64,000 nt of DNA from Nocardioides abyssi (GCF_030412915.1 NZ_JAUHJR010000002.1:186001-250000); one strand, 5' to 3'; shown: positions 1 through 8,436, numbered from the stretch's first letter. The notes: a model not told the origin generated them from the sequence alone. Made by a program: numbers and translations.

Positions 1-2
1 GC

Positions 3-818
3 AGCGACGGCCCCAGCGACCTGGCCACGCCCGAGGCGGGCCGCTACCCGACGTACGTCGCGATCGGCGACTCCTTCACCGCCGCCCCGCTCGCCGGGCC
101 GACCGGCGACCAGCAGTGCCTCCGCTCGGCGCAGAACTACCCGGCCCAGGTGGCCGAGGCCCTCGGCGCCGAGCTCACCGACGTCAGCTGCACCGGCGCC
201 GACACCGCCGCCCTCGTCGGCAGCCAGCGCGTGCTCGGCGGGGGCGCCGTCCCGCCCCAGCTCGAGGCCCTCCAGCCCGACACCAGCCTGGTCACCATCG
301 GCATCGGCGGCAACGACTTCGGCATCTACAGCACGCTCACCGGCACCTGCGTCAAGGCCGCGACCCAGGACCGCGACGGCGCGCCGTGCCGCACCGCGCT
401 CGGCCGCGGCGGCGTCGCCGAGCTCGAGCGCAACATCCGCACCGTCGGCGACCGGCTCGAGGCGGTCGTCGAGGGCGTGCGCCAGCGCGCACCCGAGGCC
501 GAGGTGGTCGTCGTCGGCTACCCCGAGATCGTGCCCGCCGACGGCACCTGCCCCGACCTGCTGCCGCTGGCGGCCGGCGACTACCCCTTCGCCGCCCGGA
601 TGGCCCGCCTCCTCGCCCAGGTGCAGGAGCGGGCCGCGGCCGCCGTCGACGTGCCGTACGTCGACCTCTACGCCGCCAGCGACGGCCACGACGTCTGCTC
701 CGACGACCCCTGGGTCAACGGCCGCGTCACCAGCGCCGCCACCGCCCTCGCCTACCACCCCCTCAAGGTCGAGCAGGAGGCCGTCGCCGGCCTCGTCCTC
801 GAGAAGCTCGCCGACTGA
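3..818 (+). CDS. SGNH/GDSL-family hydrolase, 5' end missing
   Basis: The frame is open from the window edge, so the N-terminus is outside; 271 residues are visible. The nucleophile block GDSF lies near visible residue 22, the oxyanion block IGIGGNDFG near residue 100, and a late YHP that can supply the catalytic histidine lies near the C-terminus, so the SGNH esterase/lipase fold is well supported. Several cysteines (QQC, SCTG, GTCV, APC, GTC, VCSD) suggest a disulfide-rich exported protein. The substrate cannot be inferred. A full-length relative of similar design is encoded at 57224-58387 on the other strand. The reading frame ends in TGA at 816-818. Confidence 0.85.
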   Translation, partial: SDGPSDLATPEAGRYPTYVAIGDSFTAAPLAGPTGDQQCLRSAQNYPAQVAEALGAELTDVSCTGADTAALVGSQRVLGGGAVPPQLEALQPDTSLVTIGIGGNDFGIYSTLTGTCVKAATQDRDGAPCRTALGRGGVAELERNIRTVGDRLEAVVEGVRQRAPEAEVVVVGYPEIVPADGTCPDLLPLAAGDYPFAARMARLLAQVQERAAAAVDVPYVDLYAASDGHDVCSDDPWVNGRVTSAATALAYHPLKVEQEAVAGLVLEKLAD

Positions 819-1132
819 CCCCGCGCGAGACGCAGGGCCGCAACCACCCTCGTCAGCCCTCGACGACGTCCCCCGGGCCGCCGCCGCGCCGGAGGCCGGC
901 CGCGGACCCGGTACGCCGCGCGGATCGGGGCCGGAGGCGGACGACGGGCGGGCAGGCCCGGTCGTGGTTGGGTCTGGCGGGCCGGAGCGAGGCACGAGCG
1001 CAGGCCTGGTAGACCGGGCCTGCCCGTCCGGCGGGAGCCGCAGGCCCCGACCCCACACCCGGCGTACCCGCACACCCGCGGACCGGCCGCAGAGCGACGC
1101 GGGAGCCCACAACCCGCCCGCCGCAGGCGGAA

Positions 1133-1165
1133 CCGTGAGCCGACAGGCAGCCTCTCGGCTCACGG
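1133..1165. terminator. Strong 11-bp hairpin between convergent genes
   Basis: CCGTGAGCCGA (1133-1143) pairs perfectly with TCGGCTCACGG (1155-1165) across an 11-nt loop. It sits downstream of the amidohydrolase and of the truncated hydrolase, and abuts a type B repeat. There is no U-tract, as is usual for actinobacterial terminators. Confidence 0.5.
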
Positions 1166-1202
1166 GGTCTCGTCGACGCTCGCTGGCGCTCGCTGCTCGA
1201 CC
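1166..1202 (-). repeat. Type B repeat (37 bp, intact)
   Basis: Read on the minus strand it begins GGTCGAGCAGCGAGC and ends GTCGACGAGACC. The same 37-bp unit recurs at 8240-8276 and, with up to two changes, at 9836-9862. It lies 18 bp beyond the amidohydrolase stop codon. Confidence 0.8.
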
Positions 1203-1220
1203 AGCGGTGGCGGGGGGCTC

Positions 1221-2747
1221 TCAGAGGTCCTGGTGGACCACCGACCCGTCGACGACGGTGAGGGCGACGGACATGTCGCGGAGGGCCGCGCCGGCGTCGG
1301 CGGAGGTGAGGTGGTCGGCGAGCGGGTCGGCGTCGAGGAGGACGAGGTCCCCGCGGGAGCCGACGCCGACGGTGGGCTGGCCGTCGACGGAGGCGGCGAG
1401 GGCCTCCTGGGCGGTGATCCCCTGCTCTCCGTGCCACGGGTCGCGGTCGTCGGCGCTGCGGTGGACGGCGGCGGCGATGGCGAGCCACGGGTCGAGCGGC
1501 GAGACCGGGGCGTCCGAGCCGAGCGCGAGCTCCACGCCGTCGTCGAGCATCCAGCGGAACGCGAAGCAGCGCGCGGACCGCTCGCCCCAGATCCGCTCGG
1601 TGATGTCGCGGTCGTCGAGCAGGTGGGCGGGCTGCACGCTGGCCCGGATGCCGAGGTCGGCCATGCGCCGCACGTCGTCGCGGCCGACCATCTGCGCGTG
1701 CTCGATGGAGCCGCGCGCACCCGTGGCGGCGTACGACGCCAGCGCCTCGGCCACGGCGGCGTCGCCGATCGCGTGGGTGGCGACCTCGAGGCCGGCGGCG
1801 TGGGCGCGGGCGAGGTGCTCGCGGAGCTCGTCTCCGGAGAGGTTGGGCTGGCCGGCGGGGTACTCGAGGCGGTGGGCGTCGCCGTACGGCTCGCAGCACC
1901 AGGCCGTGCGGGTGTTGAGCGAGCCGTCGCTGATGATCTTCAGCGAGCCCATGGTCAGGCGCGGGCCGCCGCCGGGCAGCGGGTCGCCGGTGCGCAGGCC
2001 GGCGGCGAGGACCTCGTCGAGCGTCTCGACGTACGACGCGGCGCGCACGCGCAGCAGGTCGGCGCCGTCGTTCCACCGCTCGACCCACTCGAGCGGACCG
2101 CGGCCGAACTCGTAGTCGACGATGCCGACCACGCCGAGGGCGGCGGCGGCCTCGAGCGAGCGGCGGTAGGCCTCCGGCGAGGTGCCGTCGTTGCCGACGA
2201 GGGTGACCAGGCGCGGGTAGACCGCGAACCACTCGGTCTCGCGGACCACCGAGTCGCGCACCGGCATCGCGAGGTGGAGCAGCGCGGTGGTGTTGAGCCA
2301 GGCGTGGTGGCCGTCGCCGCTGATGAGGACGACGGGCGTGTGGCCGGAGACGGCGTCGAGCTCGGAGACGGTGACCTCGCGGTCCCAACCGCCGGAGCGG
2401 TGGCCCCAGCCGATGACGGGCAGGTCGGGCTGCTCGGCGACGCGCTCGGCGACGGCGCGGGTGACGTCCTCCGGGGTGCGGGCACCGCCGAGGTCGAGCC
2501 GCTGCGAGGCGAGCGTCCACTGGGCCATGTGCACGTGCTGGTCCCAGAGGCCGGGGGCGAGCCACCGGCCGGCCGCGTCGACCTCCTCGACGCCGGCGGG
2601 GCGGGGCAGCGACCGGTCCACGGCGGTCACGCGGCCGTCCTCGACGAGCACGTCCACCGGGTCGGCGCCGGCGGCGGGTCCGGCGGCAGGACCGTCCTCG
2701 GGGCGCAGCGACACCAGGCGGGCGCCGCGGATGAGCAGGCTGGGCAT
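1221..2747 (-). CDS. Amidohydrolase family protein (YtcJ-like)
   Basis: Encodes 508 residues of an amidohydrolase-3 / YtcJ-type metal-dependent hydrolase of the urease superfamily. An N-terminal beta-sandwich strand set (residues 1-60, ending LAPGLWDQHVHMAQW) carries the HxH metal-ligand motif QHVHM. Later metal-site candidates are the lysine region GSLKIISDGSL, the histidine in ATHAIGDAAV, the SIEHAQMV motif, and the aspartate in ALGSDAPVSP. YtcJ-type enzymes act on amides or related bonds; the substrate is not evident. No signal peptide is visible, so it is probably cytoplasmic. ATG at 2745-2747 is favoured because a TACGTT hexamer lies 7 nt upstream. Confidence 0.85.
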   Translation of the reverse strand: MPSLLIRGARLVSLRPEDGPAAGPAAGADPVDVLVEDGRVTAVDRSLPRPAGVEEVDAAGRWLAPGLWDQHVHMAQWTLASQRLDLGGARTPEDVTRAVAERVAEQPDLPVIGWGHRSGGWDREVTVSELDAVSGHTPVVLISGDGHHAWLNTTALLHLAMPVRDSVVRETEWFAVYPRLVTLVGNDGTSPEAYRRSLEAAAALGVVGIVDYEFGRGPLEWVERWNDGADLLRVRAASYVETLDEVLAAGLRTGDPLPGGGPRLTMGSLKIISDGSLNTRTAWCCEPYGDAHRLEYPAGQPNLSGDELREHLARAHAAGLEVATHAIGDAAVAEALASYAATGARGSIEHAQMVGRDDVRRMADLGIRASVQPAHLLDDRDITERIWGERSARCFAFRWMLDDGVELALGSDAPVSPLDPWLAIAAAVHRSADDRDPWHGEQGITAQEALAASVDGQPTVGVGSRGDLVLLDADPLADHLTSADAGAALRDMSVALTVVDGSVVHQDL

Positions 2748-2754
2748 GGGGCAG

Positions 2755-2760
2755 AACGTA
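2755..2760 (-). promoter_or_regulatory. Leaderless -10 hexamer TACGTT
   Basis: Minus-strand TACGTT with a 7-nt gap to the amidohydrolase ATG. It faces the TACCCT box of the divergent gene 20 bp away. Confidence 0.5.
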
Positions 2761-2780
2761 GCCGCGGCCCCGAACCCGTC

Positions 2781-2786
2781 TACCCT
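2781..2786 (+). promoter_or_regulatory. Leaderless -10 hexamer TACCCT
   Basis: TACCCT lies 8 nt before the ATG at 2795; no Shine-Dalgarno sequence is present. Confidence 0.45.
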
Positions 2787-2794
2787 CGGGCGCC

Positions 2795-3445
2795 ATGAGT
2801 GCGCGACGACCGGGGGCCGTGGTCCTCGGTGTCGTGACGGCTCTTGCGGCGGTCGTGGGCGTCGCCGGCGGCGCGCTGCTCGCGACGGTGCTGCGCGAGG
2901 AGCCCGCCACGATGCCGGCGGCCGCGCCGGTGCCGGCCGTCTCGCCGTCGTACCCCGTCGACCCGCCGCCGGAGATCGAGCCCGACCCCGGCTCGCCGTC
3001 GCTGAGCGCCGGGCTGCCGCTGCGGCCGGTGGAGGTCGGGATCAAGCCGTTCGGGCTGCGGCTGCCGGTGCCGGTGGGGTGGACGCGGAGCAACTCGCTG
3101 CCGGGTGAGTACAAGTGGCGGCCGCCGGACTTCGTGGAGAACGGCTACTTCCTCCGCGTCCGGCTCATCACCGGCTTCCAGACGCTGGAGTCGGCGGTGC
3201 AGGACCGGCTCGACGCGCTCGAGGGCGCCTCCGACGTGGAGCAGCTGGCGGTCGAGGAGCGCGACGACCGCGGCTTCACGGTCACCTACGTCTCGGCCCG
3301 GCACCGCCGGGTGGCGGTCGAGCGGTTCCTGTCGTTCAACGGCAGCACGGCGTACGCCGTCGTGGCGGTCATCGGGCGTGAGCGCGACGCGCTGGGGCTC
3401 GCCGACCTGGCCGCCCGGATCGAGCAGCGCGCGGCCGTCGCCTAG
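2795..3445 (+). CDS. Membrane-anchored or exported protein of unknown function
   Basis: A 216-residue protein with a basic start (MSARRPG), one hydrophobic segment at about residues 9-32, a Pro/Ala-rich tether at about 36-75, then a globular C-terminal domain starting FGLRLPVPVGW. That domain has the same layout as the extracellular part of the neighbouring kinase (3452-4945): an opening V-P-x-G-W motif and a closing VERFLSF...ALGLADLAARIEQ stretch that parallels VERVVQV...ATANRVLDSVE. This suggests a shared extracytoplasmic fold, possibly lipid or ligand binding. The function is unknown. It ends 6 bp from the convergent kinase gene. Confidence 0.75.
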   Translation: MSARRPGAVVLGVVTALAAVVGVAGGALLATVLREEPATMPAAAPVPAVSPSYPVDPPPEIEPDPGSPSLSAGLPLRPVEVGIKPFGLRLPVPVGWTRSNSLPGEYKWRPPDFVENGYFLRVRLITGFQTLESAVQDRLDALEGASDVEQLAVEERDDRGFTVTYVSARHRRVAVERFLSFNGSTAYAVVAVIGRERDALGLADLAARIEQRAAVA

Positions 3446-3451
3446 GACCCC

Positions 3452-4945
3452 TCAGATGCCGTGGGTCTCGACGCTGTCGAGCACCCGGTTGGCGGTGGCC
3501 CGGTCGTCGCTGCGCACCTGCACCCACAGCAGCCGGTTGTCGGCCACCTGCACGACCCGCTCGACGGTGACGCCGTCGGGGCAGCCGGTGTGGACGACGG
3601 TCCTCGAGGGGTCGCCGGAGGTCTCGGTGACCGGCTCCTGCGCCGTGTCGCACTCGGGGTGCTGCGGCAGCGTCGTCGGCAGCTCGGTGCCGGGGAAGAG
3701 GCCCAGGAAGACGCCCTCGGCGGAGGTCGCCGGCTCGTTCCAGTCGGCGCGGGTGCCGACCGAGAGGGCGGGGTACGACGCGTCGCTGGTCGGCGGCAGC
3801 CACCCGTCGGTCGCGACCGCACGCTCCCACCCGTGCGGCACGCGGACGCTGAGGCTGCCCTGGTCGTCGGTGAGCCGGACGTCCTCGCCGCGGTCGGCCT
3901 GCCACACGTAGCCGCCCACCCCGCCGGCCACGAGCGCACCGGCGGTCAGCGCGGCGGCGAGGGTCCAGCGGCCGCGGGACGACCCGGCAGGCGCGACCGG
4001 CGCGGGCGGGAGGGCCGGCTCGGGCAGCGGCTCCGCGGCCGGTCGCGGGGGCGGTGGGGCCCCGGGCTGGGTCAGCTCGGGGTCGATCGGCAGCCACGGC
4101 GCCGGCGCGATGGCCACGCAGTCGAGCGTGGCCTCGAGGGCCTCGACGAACGACGTGACGTCGGGGAACCGCTCCTCACGGTCGACCGCCAGGGCCCGGC
4201 GCACGACGGCGTCGGTGGCGTCGGGGAACGGCCGCTCCGGCGTCGACAACGGCGGCGGCGGGGCCGGCGCGGCCGCCGCGCCCAGCGTGGTGTGGGTGTA
4301 GGGCGCGCGGCCGGCGAGCAGCAGGTAGGCCAGCGCGCCGAGGGAGTACTGGTCAGCGCGCGCGTCCAGCGGCTCGGCCTGCGCCTGCTCCGGTGAGACG
4401 AACGTCGGTGTGCCCGCGACCATCGTCAGCCGCGAGGAGACGTCGAGCGCCTTGCCGAGCCCGAGGTCGCCGAGCATCGTGCGCACGGTGCCGTCGACGG
4501 TGCGGAAGAGCACGTTCGCGGGCTTCACGTCGCGGTGCAGCACGTCGCGGGCGTGCAGCGCGGCCAGCCCGGCGCCGACCTGGCGGAGCACCTCGACCGC
4601 CTGCGGCACGCTCAGCCCGGGGGTCTCGCCCGAGCCGTCGGCGGCGAGCCGGTCCGCGAGCGTCCCCTGGTCGGCGTACGCCATGACGAGGTAGGGGCGG
4701 CCGTCGTCGAGCTCGCCGGCGTCGTAGACCGGCACGACGTGGGGCGACTCCACCCGCCGCAGGTAGCGGCCCTCCTCCACGAAGCGCCGCAAGACGTGGG
4801 AGTCCTCGGTCCAGTTGTCAGCCAGGACCTTGATCGCGACCGGGCTGTCGAGCTGCTCGTCGTAGGCCAGCCAGACCGTCGCGAAGCCACCGGACCCGAG
4901 GCGTCGGCGCACGGCGTAGCGGCCGAGACGGGCGGGGTGGGACAC
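3452..4945 (-). CDS. Transmembrane Ser/Thr protein kinase
   Basis: A 497-residue Hanks-type kinase. Residues 17-24 form the Gly-rich loop (GSGGFATV), K39 in VAIKV binds ATP, H137-R138-D139 is the catalytic HRD followed by VKPAN, and D160-L-G replaces the usual DFG, a common benign variant. The activation and P+1 region reads GTPTFVSPEQA. After a Pro-rich juxtamembrane stretch there is one membrane helix (LAAALTAGALVAGGVGGYVW), then an extracellular domain of about 140 residues. A much longer open frame runs upstream, but the GTG at 4945 is chosen because a CATAAT box lies 6 nt before it and the protein begins directly with the kinase fold. An ECF sigma factor is divergently transcribed. Confidence 0.9.
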   Translation of the reverse strand: MSHPARLGRYAVRRRLGSGGFATVWLAYDEQLDSPVAIKVLADNWTEDSHVLRRFVEEGRYLRRVESPHVVPVYDAGELDDGRPYLVMAYADQGTLADRLAADGSGETPGLSVPQAVEVLRQVGAGLAALHARDVLHRDVKPANVLFRTVDGTVRTMLGDLGLGKALDVSSRLTMVAGTPTFVSPEQAQAEPLDARADQYSLGALAYLLLAGRAPYTHTTLGAAAAPAPPPPLSTPERPFPDATDAVVRRALAVDREERFPDVTSFVEALEATLDCVAIAPAPWLPIDPELTQPGAPPPPRPAAEPLPEPALPPAPVAPAGSSRGRWTLAAALTAGALVAGGVGGYVWQADRGEDVRLTDDQGSLSVRVPHGWERAVATDGWLPPTSDASYPALSVGTRADWNEPATSAEGVFLGLFPGTELPTTLPQHPECDTAQEPVTETSGDPSRTVVHTGCPDGVTVERVVQVADNRLLWVQVRSDDRATANRVLDSVETHGI

Positions 4946-4951
4946 CCCGGC

Positions 4952-4957
4952 ATTATG
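4952..4957 (-). promoter_or_regulatory. Leaderless -10 hexamer CATAAT
   Basis: Minus-strand CATAAT, 6 nt before the kinase GTG. It is the hexamer closest to the classical TATAAT in this window and overlaps the leader of the divergent sigma gene. Confidence 0.6.
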
Positions 4958-4985
4958 TTGCACCCGACAGGGGAGGAAACCTGAC

Positions 4986-5576
4986 ATGGCCACCAGCTCG
5001 GGCAGCAGCAGCGGCATGGACGGCGCACCGGCGCCCACACCTGACGAGATCGACGAGCTCGCTCGCCGCGCACAGGCCGGCGACCGCGACGCGTTGGAGG
5101 ACCTGCTCGCCGCGGTCCGCCCGCGGACGCTCAACGTCTGCCGGGGCGTGCTGCCCCACCTCGCCGACGCCGAGGACGCCTGCCAGGAGGCGCTGCTGAA
5201 CGTCGCCGGCAAGATCGGCTCGTGGGGCGGCCGCGGCCGGTTCACCACGTGGATGCACGTCGTGGCGGTCAACAGCGCGCGCTCGACGTACCGCCGGATG
5301 AAGAACCAGGCCGTCGCCAGCGACGTGCTGCCCGCCGAGCGGCCCGACCCGCGCACCACCTCGGTCATCGCCGGCACCCGCCTGGACCTGCTCGAGGCGA
5401 TGGAGACCCTCGAGCGCGAGCACCCGCAGATGGTGGAGCCGCTGCTGCTGCGCGACGTCTACGGCATGGCGTACGACGACATCGCGGGGCTGCTCGGCCT
5501 GCCCACCGGCACCGTCAAGGCGCAGATCCACCACGGCCGCAAGCTGGTGCGGCCGATGCTGCGCGGTGACGGGTGA
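4986..5576 (+). CDS. ECF RNA polymerase sigma factor
   Basis: A 196-residue sigma-70 family factor of ECF size. Region 2 spans about residues 22-95 and contains HLADAEDACQEALLNVA and the promoter-melting stretch FTTWMHVVAVNSARS; region 4 is at about 130-190 with the helix-turn-helix DVYGMAYDDIAGLLGLPTGTVKAQIHHGR. A good Shine-Dalgarno (GGGGAGGAAAC at 4970-4980) sits before the ATG. The stop overlaps the start of the downstream M1 peptidase gene (GTGA), implying translational coupling. No anti-sigma gene is adjacent, so how it is controlled is unclear; the divergent kinase is a possible partner, but this is inference only. Confidence 0.9.
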   Translation: MATSSGSSSGMDGAPAPTPDEIDELARRAQAGDRDALEDLLAAVRPRTLNVCRGVLPHLADAEDACQEALLNVAGKIGSWGGRGRFTTWMHVVAVNSARSTYRRMKNQAVASDVLPAERPDPRTTSVIAGTRLDLLEAMETLEREHPQMVEPLLLRDVYGMAYDDIAGLLGLPTGTVKAQIHHGRKLVRPMLRGDG

Positions 5577-7060
5577 GGCGCCCCGCGCTCCCCCTGCTCC
5601 TCGGCGCGCTCGCGCTGGTGCCCCTGTCCGGCTGCACCGGCTCCTCCGACCCCGGCGGTCCCGCCGGCCCGGCCTCCGGCCCGGGCACGTCGGCGGAGGC
5701 GCCCGCCGTCCCCGGACCGCCCGACGACGCCGCCCTGGAGCGCGCGGTCGACGAGCCGCGGGAGGACTCGGTCTACCCGGCGACGGGCGACCCGGGCGTC
5801 GACGCGCTCCACTACGACCTCGCGCTCTCGTGGGACCCCGACGAGCGCGTGCTCGACGGGCGGGAGCGGCTGACCCTGCGCGCCACCGCCGACGACGACA
5901 CCCTGCAGCTCGACCTCTCGCCCGCGCTCGAGGTGCGCTCGGTGCGCGTCGACGGCCGCGCCGTCCGCCACCGCCACCGCGGCTCGGACCTCGTCGTGCG
6001 GCAGCGGGTCGTCGAGGACCGCCGCTACGAGGTGGTCGTCGCCTACCGCGGCACCCCGCGGCCCGTCCCTGCGCCGACGACCCGCCGCGACCTGGACGGC
6101 CTCGGCTGGAACACCACCGACGCCGGCTGGACCTGGACGATGCAGGAGCCCTACGGCGCCCACACCTGGTACGCCGTCAACGACCACCCTTCCGACAAGG
6201 CGTTCTACGACGTGACCGTCAGCGTGCCGAGCCCCTGGACGGGGGTGTCCAACGGCGCGCTGGTCTCCCGCGAGGAGCGTGACGGGCGAACGGTGACGCA
6301 GTGGCGGCTGGCCGAGCCGGCGGCGGCGTACCTCATGACGCTCGCGACCGGCGACTACACCGACGTCCACGCCACCTCGGCCACTGGCGTGCCGGTGACC
6401 TGGTGGGTGCCGCGCGACCGCCCCGAGCTGGGCGGGGGCGCCGGGACGATGGCGCGCGAGCTGAGCTGGCTGGAGGAGCGGCTGGGGCCCTACCCCTACG
6501 ACACCGCCGGGGCCGTGCTCGTCGACTCGACCAGCGGCATGGAGACCCAGACGATGATCACGCTGGGGATGACCGACTACGCGCTGTCGCCGGCGGTGGT
6601 GGTGCACGAGCTCGCGCACCACTGGTACGGCAACCAGGTCACGCCCGAGGACTGGCGCGACGTGTGGATGAACGAGGGCATGGCGATGTACCTCCAGGTC
6701 CTCTGGCAGGCCGAGCACGAGGGTCCCTCGCTCGACGTCCTGCTCGACCGGTACGCCGACCGCGAGGCCGTCGCGCGCGCCGAGGCGGGGCCGCCCGGCG
6801 CCTACGACCCGCGCGCGTTCGGGCAGTCGAACATCTACTACGGGCCGATGCTCATGTGGCACGAGGTCCGGGAGCGCGTCGCGGCCGAGTCCGACGACTC
6901 CGCGTTCTGGGAGATGGTCCGCGGGTGGCCGGCGTCGCAGGAGGACGCCCACGCCGACCGCGAGGAGCACCTCGCCTGGGTCGAGGACCGCACCGGCCTG
7001 GAGCTGTCCGCGCTCTTCGACGCGTGGTTGATGGGCGAGACCTCGCCTCCCCGGTCCTGA
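5573..7060 (+). CDS. M1-family metallopeptidase lipoprotein
   Basis: Encodes 495 residues. The N-terminus is a lipoprotein signal (MRRPALPLLLGALALVPLSG then C), so the mature enzyme should be anchored on the outer face of the membrane. An N-terminal beta-sandwich domain (about residues 70-260) precedes the thermolysin-like domain, with zinc motif HELAHHW near residue 343 and the downstream glutamate in WMNEGMAMYLQ (HExxH-x18-E). The exopeptidase block appears as SGMETQT rather than the canonical GAMEN, so specificity may differ from classical aminopeptidase N. At 495 residues it lacks the long C-terminal helical domain of full-size PepN. GTG at 5573 overlaps the sigma factor stop codon. Confidence 0.9.
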   Translation: MRRPALPLLLGALALVPLSGCTGSSDPGGPAGPASGPGTSAEAPAVPGPPDDAALERAVDEPREDSVYPATGDPGVDALHYDLALSWDPDERVLDGRERLTLRATADDDTLQLDLSPALEVRSVRVDGRAVRHRHRGSDLVVRQRVVEDRRYEVVVAYRGTPRPVPAPTTRRDLDGLGWNTTDAGWTWTMQEPYGAHTWYAVNDHPSDKAFYDVTVSVPSPWTGVSNGALVSREERDGRTVTQWRLAEPAAAYLMTLATGDYTDVHATSATGVPVTWWVPRDRPELGGGAGTMARELSWLEERLGPYPYDTAGAVLVDSTSGMETQTMITLGMTDYALSPAVVVHELAHHWYGNQVTPEDWRDVWMNEGMAMYLQVLWQAEHEGPSLDVLLDRYADREAVARAEAGPPGAYDPRAFGQSNIYYGPMLMWHEVRERVAAESDDSAFWEMVRGWPASQEDAHADREEHLAWVEDRTGLELSALFDAWLMGETSPPRS

Positions 7061-7177
7061 CCCGTCCTGACCCGGTCCTGACCCCCGGCTGGTCCCCTGG
7101 CCCGTCCTTCGCCGTCGCGTGCCCGTGCGGTGTTCCGCCGTCGGCGAACGGTGCTTCCGCTCGGCCGGTCGCAGCGG

Positions 7178-7183
7178 CACCGT
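7178..7183 (+). promoter_or_regulatory. Leaderless -10 hexamer CACCGT
   Basis: CACCGT lies 6 nt before the ATG at 7190 and favours that start over one 60 nt upstream in the same frame. Confidence 0.4.
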
Positions 7184-7189
7184 GGCGCC

Positions 7190-8194
7190 ATGCGGATCCT
7201 GGTGCTCGGCGGCTCGGTCTTCCTCTCGCGCGCGGTCGCCGAGGAGGCGCTCGCCCGGGGGCACGAGGTGGTCTGCGCGTGTCGCGGCACGTCCGGCTCG
7301 GTCGCCGCCGGCGCCACGCACGTCCCGCTCGATCGGGCCGCGGCCGACCCCGATGAGGTCGCGGCCGCGCTCGGCGGGGCGGCGTACGACGCCGTGGTCG
7401 ACGTCGCCCGCCAGCCCTCGTGGGTGCGGGCCGCGGTGGCCGCGGTGCCGGACGCGCACTGGGTGTTCGTCTCGACGATCAACGTGTACGCCGACGAGTC
7501 CACGCCCGGCGGCCGACCCGGCACGCTGCCGCTGCGCGCACCCGTCCACGACGACACCGACCTGGCCGTCGACCCGGAGGCCTACGGGCCGATGAGGGTC
7601 GCCTGCGAGGCGATCGTCCGCGACGGCGCGACCTCGGCGGCGGTCGTCCGGCCGGGCCTGATCGTGGGTCCGGGCGGCCCGACGGGGCGGTTCACCTACT
7701 GGCCCGCACGGTTCGCGGCCGTGGCCTCGCACCCGACCGTGCTGGCCCCCGGCGACCCGGAGGACGTCGTGCAGGTCGTCGACGTGCGCGACCTCGCCAC
7801 CTGGGTGGTCACCCTCGCCGAGCAGCGCACCACCGGCGACCTCGACGGCGTCGGCGAACCCACCGCCATCCGCGACCTGCTCGCCGCCGTCGCGCTCGGC
7901 GCCGGCGGAGGCGACGCCCTGCTGCGGTGGGTGCCCGCCGCCGACCTCGAGGCCCGGGGCGTGCAACCGTGGGCCGGCGACCGGTCGGTGCCGCTGTGGC
8001 TGCCCCGTCCGGCGTACGACGGCATGCTCGCCCACGACGTCGCCCCGTCCCTCGCCGCCGGCCTCACCCTCCGCCCGGTCGCGGACACCGCCCGCGACAC
8101 CCTCGCCTGGCTCCGCGGCACCCCCGACGCCCCCGTCACCGGCCTCACCCTCGCCGAAGAGGCCGAGATCCTCGCCGCCCTCTCCCCCGGCTGA
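7190..8194 (+). CDS. NAD-dependent epimerase/dehydratase-family protein
   Basis: A 334-residue atypical short-chain dehydrogenase. It starts directly with the nucleotide-binding strand MRILVLGGSVFLSRAVAEEA, in which the usual GxxGxxG is altered (GGSVFLS), a pattern of isoflavone-reductase/RmlD-like relatives. VFVSTINVYAD at about residue 90 corresponds to the conserved S-x-x-x-Y segment, and YGPMRVACE to the active-site YxxxK helix, where lysine appears to be lost (Y-x-x-x-R); catalysis may therefore be impaired or altered. VVRPGLIVGPGGPTGRFTYW is the substrate loop. It is monocistronic, and 15-80 bp downstream lie type B repeats and the first HNH cassette. Confidence 0.75.
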   Translation: MRILVLGGSVFLSRAVAEEALARGHEVVCACRGTSGSVAAGATHVPLDRAAADPDEVAAALGGAAYDAVVDVARQPSWVRAAVAAVPDAHWVFVSTINVYADESTPGGRPGTLPLRAPVHDDTDLAVDPEAYGPMRVACEAIVRDGATSAAVVRPGLIVGPGGPTGRFTYWPARFAAVASHPTVLAPGDPEDVVQVVDVRDLATWVVTLAEQRTTGDLDGVGEPTAIRDLLAAVALGAGGGDALLRWVPAADLEARGVQPWAGDRSVPLWLPRPAYDGMLAHDVAPSLAAGLTLRPVADTARDTLAWLRGTPDAPVTGLTLAEEAEILAALSPG

Positions 8195-8209
8195 CCGTCT
8201 TCCCCCGCT

Positions 8210-8276
8210 GGTCGAGCAGCGCCCCCTGGCCACCCCGCTGGTCGAGCAGCGAGCCCTGGCGAGCGTCGACGAGACC
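8210..8276 (+). repeat. Type B repeats: a half copy and a full copy
   Basis: A half copy (GGTCGAGCAGC, from 8210) is followed by a full 37-bp copy at 8240-8276 that ends GTCGACGAGACC. These mark the left side of HNH cassette 1. Confidence 0.75.
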
Positions 8277-8283
8277 CCTGCAC

Positions 8284-8353
8284 CTGACTTTCGGTCTGCG
8301 GACCGTGGGTGGTCGCGGTGGAAGCAGCTATGAGGGCGAGGTACGCCGTGGGT
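8284..8353 (+). repeat. Type L module of HNH cassette 1
   Basis: About 70 bp including CCGTGGGTGGT and CAGCTATGAGG and ending GGTACGCCGTGGGT. Near-identical modules lie upstream of the other two HNH genes (27512-27573 and 27741-27809 on the minus strand; 47561-47629). I see no credible gene inside it. Confidence 0.75.
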
Positions 8354-8378
8354 TGCGGCCACTTCCCGGCCTCCGGCT

Positions 8379-8413
8379 GGTTGAGGAAGGCGCTCAGCGC
8401 CTGTCTCGAAACC
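8379..8413 (+). repeat. Type A hairpin repeat upstream of HNH gene 1
   Basis: Outer arms are GGTTGAG and CTCGAAACC; the inner stem is GGCGC (TCA loop) GCGCC. It ends 23 nt before the conserved 69-nt leader. Confidence 0.85.
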
Positions 8414-8436
8414 CGCCGGGAAACTTCCAAGATTTT

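Larger units (their letters stand above)
819..1220. other. Non-coding gap with hairpins
   Basis: I see no convincing gene here. Inverted repeats include 1001-1022 (CAGGCCTGGT against ACCGGGCCTG, one wobble pair), 1016-1047 (GGGCCTG against CAGGCCC), the strong hairpin at 1133-1165, and a type B repeat at 1166-1202. The gap separates two convergent genes, so transcription termination is the likely use. Confidence 0.5.

Noticed and set aside
853-3114. 753-codon minus-strand frame overlapping the amidohydrolase
   Set aside because: Arg/Pro-rich shadow in another frame of the true gene.
5459-8362. 967-codon minus-strand open frame across the peptidase and epimerase genes
   Set aside because: Composition is low-complexity (Gly, Arg, Val, Asp), no domain is visible, and it is antisense to clear genes.
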